Assembly: GCA_009602725.1 (NCBI GenBank)
Contig: WELB01000007.1
Location: 1,388,213-1,404,506, forward strand
Length of the DNA: 16,294 nt
Source: Spirogloea muscicola
Lineage: Eukaryota; Streptophyta; Zygnematophyceae; Spirogloeales; Spirogloeaceae
Direction of reading: 5' to 3'
Shown: one piece after another, positions 9,351-16,294 of the stretch
Numbering within the stretch: the first letter of the stretch is position 1
Layout: every line of letters begins with the position of its first letter
The notes under the pieces: model-generated
Told to the model about the DNA's origin: nothing
What the model saw: the letters and a program-made list of their open reading frames with translations, nothing else
Databases searched by the model: none
Made by a program: the position numbers and the translations under genes

Positions 9351-9595
9351 CTACATACCAGATGCGTCTACTCAGCTGGAGGAATGGTGACTGTGGGCCG
9401 GAGTTGTGCTGTCTTCCTACGACCTGTGGAGCCAAGCGCCGTCGCTCGCCCAAAGTTGTGGCAAGTTGGAGGAGTGCCGCCCTTTCTGTGGCGCGCATTG
9501 TACTGCAGGCGGAGGCAGTGGCAGAGATGGGGAGGCACGCTGCATCGCGTGTTATAAGTGAGCGAGGGAGATGGACGTGCCCTAGTGCTGTGTAG
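9351..9595 (+). CDS. Possible terminal exon, unknown product
   Basis: A pyrimidine-rich tract ending CTCTAAGCAG (9341-9350) makes a fair acceptor. In the frame of the ATG at 9362 the sequence is open to a TAG at 9593-9595. The last 45 residues look helical (KVVASWRSAALSVARIVLQA, then EAVAEMGRHAASRVI). An upstream mini-exon near 9229-9247 followed by GTGAGT (9248) would join in phase. No family is recognised, and composition and length alone do not prove coding. Confidence 0.25.
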
Positions 9596-9755
9596 CTGCT
9601 TCGGAGCGGCTGAAGGCCAGAGCAGATAATCGGCGAGCGCAGATAGCCGACGGGCCGTGAGCCCCCCAGGAGCCTCCTGCAGCGCCCCCTTGACGACCAG
9701 GCTCGGGGCCTGTGGGTGGGCATTTCAGCCATCTGCCCTTCTCTTCTTTAATCAG

Positions 9756-9850
9756 TTGTGGGCTGGCCTCACAGAGCCACCGTCTCCTTTCCGGCCCTTA
9801 TTCATGCTTTCTGGGCTGGCTTTTCATAGCCCCCGCCCCATTTGGAAGAG
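9756..9850 (+). repeat. Two dispersed-repeat copies in tandem
   Basis: Two copies lie in the same orientation about 50 bp apart. The first, 9756-9795, has TGGGCTGGCC, AGAGCCACCGTCTCC and TTTCC. The second, 9808-9850, has CTGGGCTGGCTTTTCATAGCC, CCGCCCC and ATTTGGAAGAG. The second preserves the right half almost to the end. Confidence 0.7.
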
Positions 9851-10170
9851 TTCACTTCTTCCATTACAAGAGCTATTGAAGTTGGCAGGGGCAGCATCGC
9901 AGCAGCCAGCTCTCATTGCTGAGGGCTCGCTAGCCCTGGTACATTGCATCGTCTATCCAAATGCTGCAGCCATTTCTCTCGCCTTGCATCTGCTTGCTGG
10001 CCGTGCCTTGGCTACCGTCTTAGGAGATCGGCGGTGTGACTTCTTCTCAGCTGCTACTTATTTCAACTTGCGGCTGTTGACTAGCAATACTGAGTGACCA
10101 TCCGTGAAAGCCACTTTCTTGCTGAGTGGTTTGCACTCTCATATTGAGGCTTCTCCTTGACTTTCCAATT
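9851..10170. other. Intergenic; nothing recognised
   Basis: About 320 bp lie between repeat copies. ORFs that cross here start or end inside repeat copies and show no recognisable family. Confidence 0.4.
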
Positions 10171-10215
10171 CCTTTGGGCTGGCTTTTCAAACCCACCGTC
10201 TCCGTTTTGGGGACC
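10171..10215 (+). repeat. Dispersed-repeat copy
   Basis: The sequence is CCTTTGGGCTGGCTTTTCAA, ACCCACCGTCTCC, then TTTTGGGG. The segment CCACCGTCTCC is shared with the copy at 9756-9795, so these two may belong to one subfamily. Confidence 0.7.
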
Positions 10216-10587
10216 TTCTTCTCTATTTGGACTTGCGCGTGCCCGTGGTTTTCCATCGTGGCTCCTCGATGCCACAGCCTCTCGTGTGAGCCAGTTTTGC
10301 CTTCTTCCACCTGAGAAGCCAAAGAACGGTCTCCTAAAGCCGGTCGTCTTGAGCCCCGTTCAACAAGCCCTCGCCGTCGGTAGGTGTTCCTTCTTGGCGC
10401 GCACTCAGCCACGCCACTAGCTTCTGAGGCGGTGCTTCGGTTAACCAAGTTAGCCTGTCACATATGTCTGTATTTGCTCACTCGTGGGTTACGAAGTCCT
10501 CCCCCTTCTGGTTGGGCTTTCGCCTTGTGACCTTAGCCCCTCTTAGCCATGGCTTCCCTTTGGCCCCTTTCCACCTTGTCAATTTTG

Positions 10588-10640
10588 TTCGGGCTGGCTT
10601 TTCACAGCCCTTGGCCCCTTTGGGAGTGCCACCTCTCTTT
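10588..10640 (+). repeat. Dispersed-repeat copy, full length
   Basis: This is the best-preserved partner of the copy at 133-183. TTCGGGCTGGCTTTTCACAG is followed by CCCTTGGCCCC, then TTTGGGAGTGCCACCTCTC. An AAAGCC-free partial copy lies just upstream near 10505-10530 (GGTTGGGCTTTCGCC). Confidence 0.75.
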
Positions 10641-10748
10641 GTGTAGCCCCTAGTCTTTGCTATGTTTTGATTCGCCTGCACAGTGTACTAGCTCGGCTTC
10701 GCCTCCCCTTTGTTTCAGGCTCACCCTGCACCTCATCTACCCCCCGGC

Positions 10749-10781
10749 GGCGCCCCCATTGGGAGTGCCACTTCTTCTTGC
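10749..10781 (+). repeat. Right half of the dispersed repeat
   Basis: CCCCCATTGGGAGTGCCACT, then TCTTCTTG, matches the right half of the copy at 133-183 without the GGGCTGGC left half. The two halves can therefore occur separately. Confidence 0.65.
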
Positions 10782-10836
10782 AGCCTCCAGGGCTGTCGGA
10801 GGCTTTGCACGCGCCTTGTGCCTCCACACTCTCTGT

Positions 10837-11110
10837 ACTAGCTTTTGCCTGACCAGTGCGTTGGCTTGGCATGATCTGCCTCATCAATGCGCACCGCGCT
10901 CACAGCCACGTGCTCGCCGCTGCAAGCCGGCGCCATGCCACGCCAGCCACTCCGCTGGCCACCCTCTCGAGTGGCTCGCGGCGGCGGTTGGGGCCAGCGG
11001 CCGCATGTCCCATCGGTTGTCCACTCCGTCTGCTGGCCTCTCACGGCCATTGCCTTCTCATCTAGAAGATGTTTCTTTCTATTCTTGGGCTGGCCTCTCA
11101 CATCCATAGC
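10837..11110 (+). repeat. Degraded dispersed-repeat cluster
   Basis: A CATGCGCACC-type module (about 10855-10905: GTGCGTTGGCTTGG, then CAATGCGCACCGC) is followed by two core copies. The first, near 11030-11070, has GCTGGCCTCTCACGGCC and ATTGCC. The second is at 11082-11110 (TTGGGCTGGCCTCTCACATC). This is the same order of modules as at 6899-7062. Confidence 0.5.
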
Positions 11111-11317
11111 CTTACATCGACATCTTTGGCTGTCTGGGTCCTCGCTTCCACACTCTGCTTCAAAATATTGCCAATCTAGGCTACACTCGACGCGCAGATG
11201 TGTTTCCGGCTGAGATGGGCTTGCCAGCTGCATATCTGTCGCTCTTGCGACGTCGAGTTTCGGCCTGTTTGCAGCGTGCTCAGGCTAGTGCCTTGCACCA
11301 GAAAGCTGGGCGAGCTC

Positions 11318-11680
11318 TAGTAGGTGGCAGAAGGGCTCCGTTCCTGGCATCTAGTATTCATGCATCGAGTAGTGACCTTTATGTTTTGACCCGTGGTTAT
11401 TGAGCGGGTCAATCTGCTGTAGGTTATGTAGATTTTTAGATGTGCTTGCCTTGTACCTGGCCATTTGGCCTACATTTCTTTCTAATACACGATCTTTTTC
11501 TAGTAGGTGGCAGAAGGGCTCCGTTCCTGGCATCTAGTATTCATGCATCGAGTAGTGACCTTTATATTTTGACCCGTGGTTATTGAGCGGGTCAATCTGC
11601 TGTAGGTTATGTAGATTTTTAGATGTGCTTGCCTTTGTACCTGGCCATTTGGCCTACATTTCTTTCTAATACACGATCTC
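11318..11680 (+). repeat. 183-bp tandem duplication upstream of katanin
   Basis: Positions 11318-11500 are repeated at 11501-11680 almost exactly. The differences I see are G/A (TTTATGTTTT versus TTTATATTTT), one extra T (CTTGCC T TTGTACC) and divergence only at the far end. Each copy contains an 8-bp stem, TTGACCCG/CGGGTCAA, around an 11-nt loop (11386-11412 and 11569-11595). The duplication ends about 190 bp before the katanin start codon, so it may double part of that gene's promoter. Near-identity implies a recent event. Confidence 0.92.
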
Positions 11681-11873
11681 TTACAGTATAGAAAAGCACT
11701 CACATGTCCCATCAACGCTCAAATATCCGCAAGGCTCGGGCCACGGTGCAAGCCCCGCCCCGTTGGCGCTCCCCCCGACTTCAAAATCCTCCCAAGCCGT
11801 CCCCATCCACCACGAAGCCCGCCGCCGCTGCCGCCGCTCCACGCGGAGCACGGAGCGGCTCGCCGTGCTGCGC

Positions 11874-14327
<2,454 letters not shown>

Positions 14328-15134
14328 ATTCTCCTCAAGGAGGCAGCACCCAATTGTGGGTTGCATGTAAGGGCTGCGGCAACGACAATGCCAGTGCCTG
14401 GCAGCACCCTTTCAGGTGATCAAGTCTGGCACAGAAATTGTAAAATACAAGCAGTGCTGCTGACTCCAGTACCTGTACGCAATGTCTAGCGCATACACGA
14501 GAAACCACGGCACCAGATATGCATCCCACTTAGCTAGCACTAGTGCTACCTTACATGTATGCGTGGGTAGAAGCGGACTAGCAAAGGGATGAACTCTCAG
14601 CATCAAGCACACCCAAGAGTGTGAGGCTGCAGTGGATCCTCTCAGCAGCATCGTGGTTGCCCAATCGCCTCTCTACCTCCATAAGCTTCTTGCTGCTTGT
14701 CACTGCATCATACAGCCAGATTTGCCCATGTTCAGCTCAAACCCCTTACATCTCATTCCTGCATGTTGCAAGTGCAGCCAGCAGGCCTGGCAGCTGAAGA
14801 TGCCCTGCAACCATCATTTGCAAGAATTTCAAAAGGGCAGGCCTCAGCATCAAGCTGCATACTGCTTACAGTGAAGCTGTGCCTTATAAAGCAAGCTCAT
14901 GCAATAAAGCCACTGCTGCAGAAGTGACCTGCTATCGGGTCGCGAGAGTGGAGCTTTTTCTGGTGGATGTTCCGCACATCTCGAAGCAAGCCTGCTGCGC
15001 TGTCCGTTTGCCCCATCTCTAAGTTGATGTCGGCCATGTTTTGCTGTAGAGGCAGAAGTTATGAGAAGAGGTCAAGCATGGTGACAGACAGCTACCAAGT
15101 CATGAAGTGACTATTGCAACCGAACAAATGCTTC
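14328..15134. other. Intergenic between two convergent genes
   Basis: This holds the 3' UTRs of katanin (+) and of the TPR-like gene (-). Possible green-algal TGTAA polyadenylation signals lie at 14366-14370 and 14439-14443 on +. On - (as TTACA on +) they lie at 14866-14870, 14746-14750 and 14551-14555. With a 5-bp motif some of these are expected by chance. I see no RNA gene or conserved ORF. Confidence 0.45.
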
Positions 15135-16294
15135 TCAAACAACCTTTGCTTGGGCGACGTACAGGTGGTCACTGCCAACAAGCTCCACAAGCCCATCTAG
15201 GGCTCTCCGTGTAGCTTTGCTGGCAACCTCAAGGTTGCCCAACCTCAGATGCGCCAAACCTATGCTGGAAGATAGCAACAAAGCCAAGAGACTCTGAGGG
15301 TGGTCTACAAGATCCTTGACCTGGTAACATCTCATCATCTTCCCAAACAGCAGCAGGGGTTCTGTGTAGGCTGTTGGTTGTCCATGATTTGCAGTTGAAT
15401 AACAGGGAAAAACAGGTGGTGTAAATGCATGCTCCACAGGGCAAGCTGCCCAAAGTGGTATAGCTCTGACCTGGTCTCAGCCATGGCCATCAAGAAAGAC
15501 CTGGCCTCCAGTGCAGCAGGAGAGCCCTCCAGCACTTCCTTGGCAGCTGCTGCCCACTTGAGCGCACAATGGTATTCGTCTTTATGCAGCTTGGCGACCG
15601 CAAGCCGGTTGAATGCCTCCCCGGCAACTCCACGCAGGTGGCCATCCCTGCTTTGAAATGTACACTGAAGGCGTCTTCAGGCAGGCAGCCTAATCGGCAC
15701 TCGGACTTGAACGTCGTAAAATGGAGCAAGGTGCTTAGCAGGCTCTGAAAGACCGAACCATCATAATGAAGTGGAATCATGACGCAGACAGCAGGCTGTG
15801 GGCGTTAAGATGTGGCTGCGTTCGGGGACCTGTCAGCTGCCTCCATGTTGGTCTGCTGCATGATCCGCAGCATGCGATCACAGAACGGCTCGGCACACTC
15901 ATACTCCCCGTGCTATCTACCAACAAAGACGACAACATCAATCAGGTCCTCGAAGTCAGGAGCCCCTGGACCTCTCGCACGGCCCCCTCTCGCACGGCAA
16001 CCAGCACACAGTCCAAGCCCCACCACAGAACCTGTCTGGAGGGCCAGCCCAGTATACGTTTACTGGCAAGACGGCAATGCAGCCCTTGGCAGCAGGATCC
16101 CTGAGGCGAGCACGGCTCGGGCTCTCAGTGGGCTCTCAGGTGAACTTGGGGCCGCACTTGGATGTGCGCGAGAGCCAGGCCGAGGCAGGCGTCGGCGACG
16201 GGCGCGCCGGCGCCGCCGTGGTCGCGCTCGCAGCGCTCCAGCTCGCGCTGCAGCGCCGCCAGGCGGCTGCGGTGCCCTGCCAGGACCACACGCG
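15135..16294 (-). CDS. TPR-like helical repeat protein, 5' end missing
   Basis: The 3' part of a spliced gene reads leftward and runs off the window. The exon model (minus strand) is 16294-16157, 15912-15830, 15647-15471, 15264-15135, with stop TGA at 15137-15135. All junctions keep phase, and introns are GT-AG. Tetratricopeptide-like helix pairs are visible: ACLGLALAHIQHGEYECAEP, EAFNRLAVAKLHKDEYHCAL with KWAAAAKEVLE, and SIGLAHLRLGNLEVASKATR with RALDGLVEL. Spacing of A/G/L residues in roughly 34-40-residue units fits TPR, so the product is probably a scaffold for protein-protein contacts. I do not recognise the specific family. The exon at the window edge could instead begin at about 16277, since TCCTGGCAG resembles an acceptor. 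An alternative reading would place an extra exon near 15361-15320. The gene is convergent with katanin. Confidence 0.65.

Noticed and set aside
11200-11403. 67-codon open frame on + that looks mildly coding
   Set aside because: It ends inside the first copy of the 183-bp duplication and has no recognised family or splice support. The stop falls in the hairpin of the repeat.

Overview
This is nuclear DNA of a eukaryote in the green lineage, most likely a green alga. Three things point there. The two complete protein genes are cut by many short introns (about 110 to 340 bp). Both proteins align from end to end with land-plant proteins: a PATROL1-type Munc13-like protein and the p60 katanin ATPase KTN1. 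The window also carries a U6 snRNA gene whose promoter has the plant layout (USE, then TATA, at RNA polymerase III spacing). Nothing looks bacterial, organellar or viral. I cannot name the species.

Layout. Positions 1-1051 are intergenic, with copies of a short dispersed repeat followed by a GC-rich promoter-like stretch and a (CCG)n tract. A 13-exon PATROL1-like gene lies on + at 1052-6275. Positions 6276-11873 form about 5.6 kb of mostly non-coding accessory DNA. It holds many copies of one dispersed repeat family, a U6 snRNA gene on - at about 8279-8380 with a 34-bp duplicated tail, a long near-perfect inverted repeat (8853-9101), a weak candidate coding exon (9351-9595), and a recent 183-bp tandem duplication (11318-11680). 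A 6-exon katanin p60 gene lies on + at 11874-14327, and two of its five introns appear to be GC-AG. Positions 14328-15134 separate it from a convergent tetratricopeptide-like gene on -, which runs off the right edge of the window (15135-16294).

The genes do not form a pathway. The PATROL1-like protein should act in vesicle tethering and exocytosis, katanin severs microtubules, U6 is the catalytic RNA of the spliceosome, and the TPR-like protein is probably a protein-interaction scaffold. Exon boundaries were set by splice dinucleotides, reading-frame phase, and alignment from memory to the plant proteins, not by transcripts. The points most worth a second look are the inverted repeat whose mismatches are all G-U wobbles in the + strand RNA, the duplicated U6 tail with its own T-run, the dispersed repeat family, and the paired GC-AG introns in katanin.
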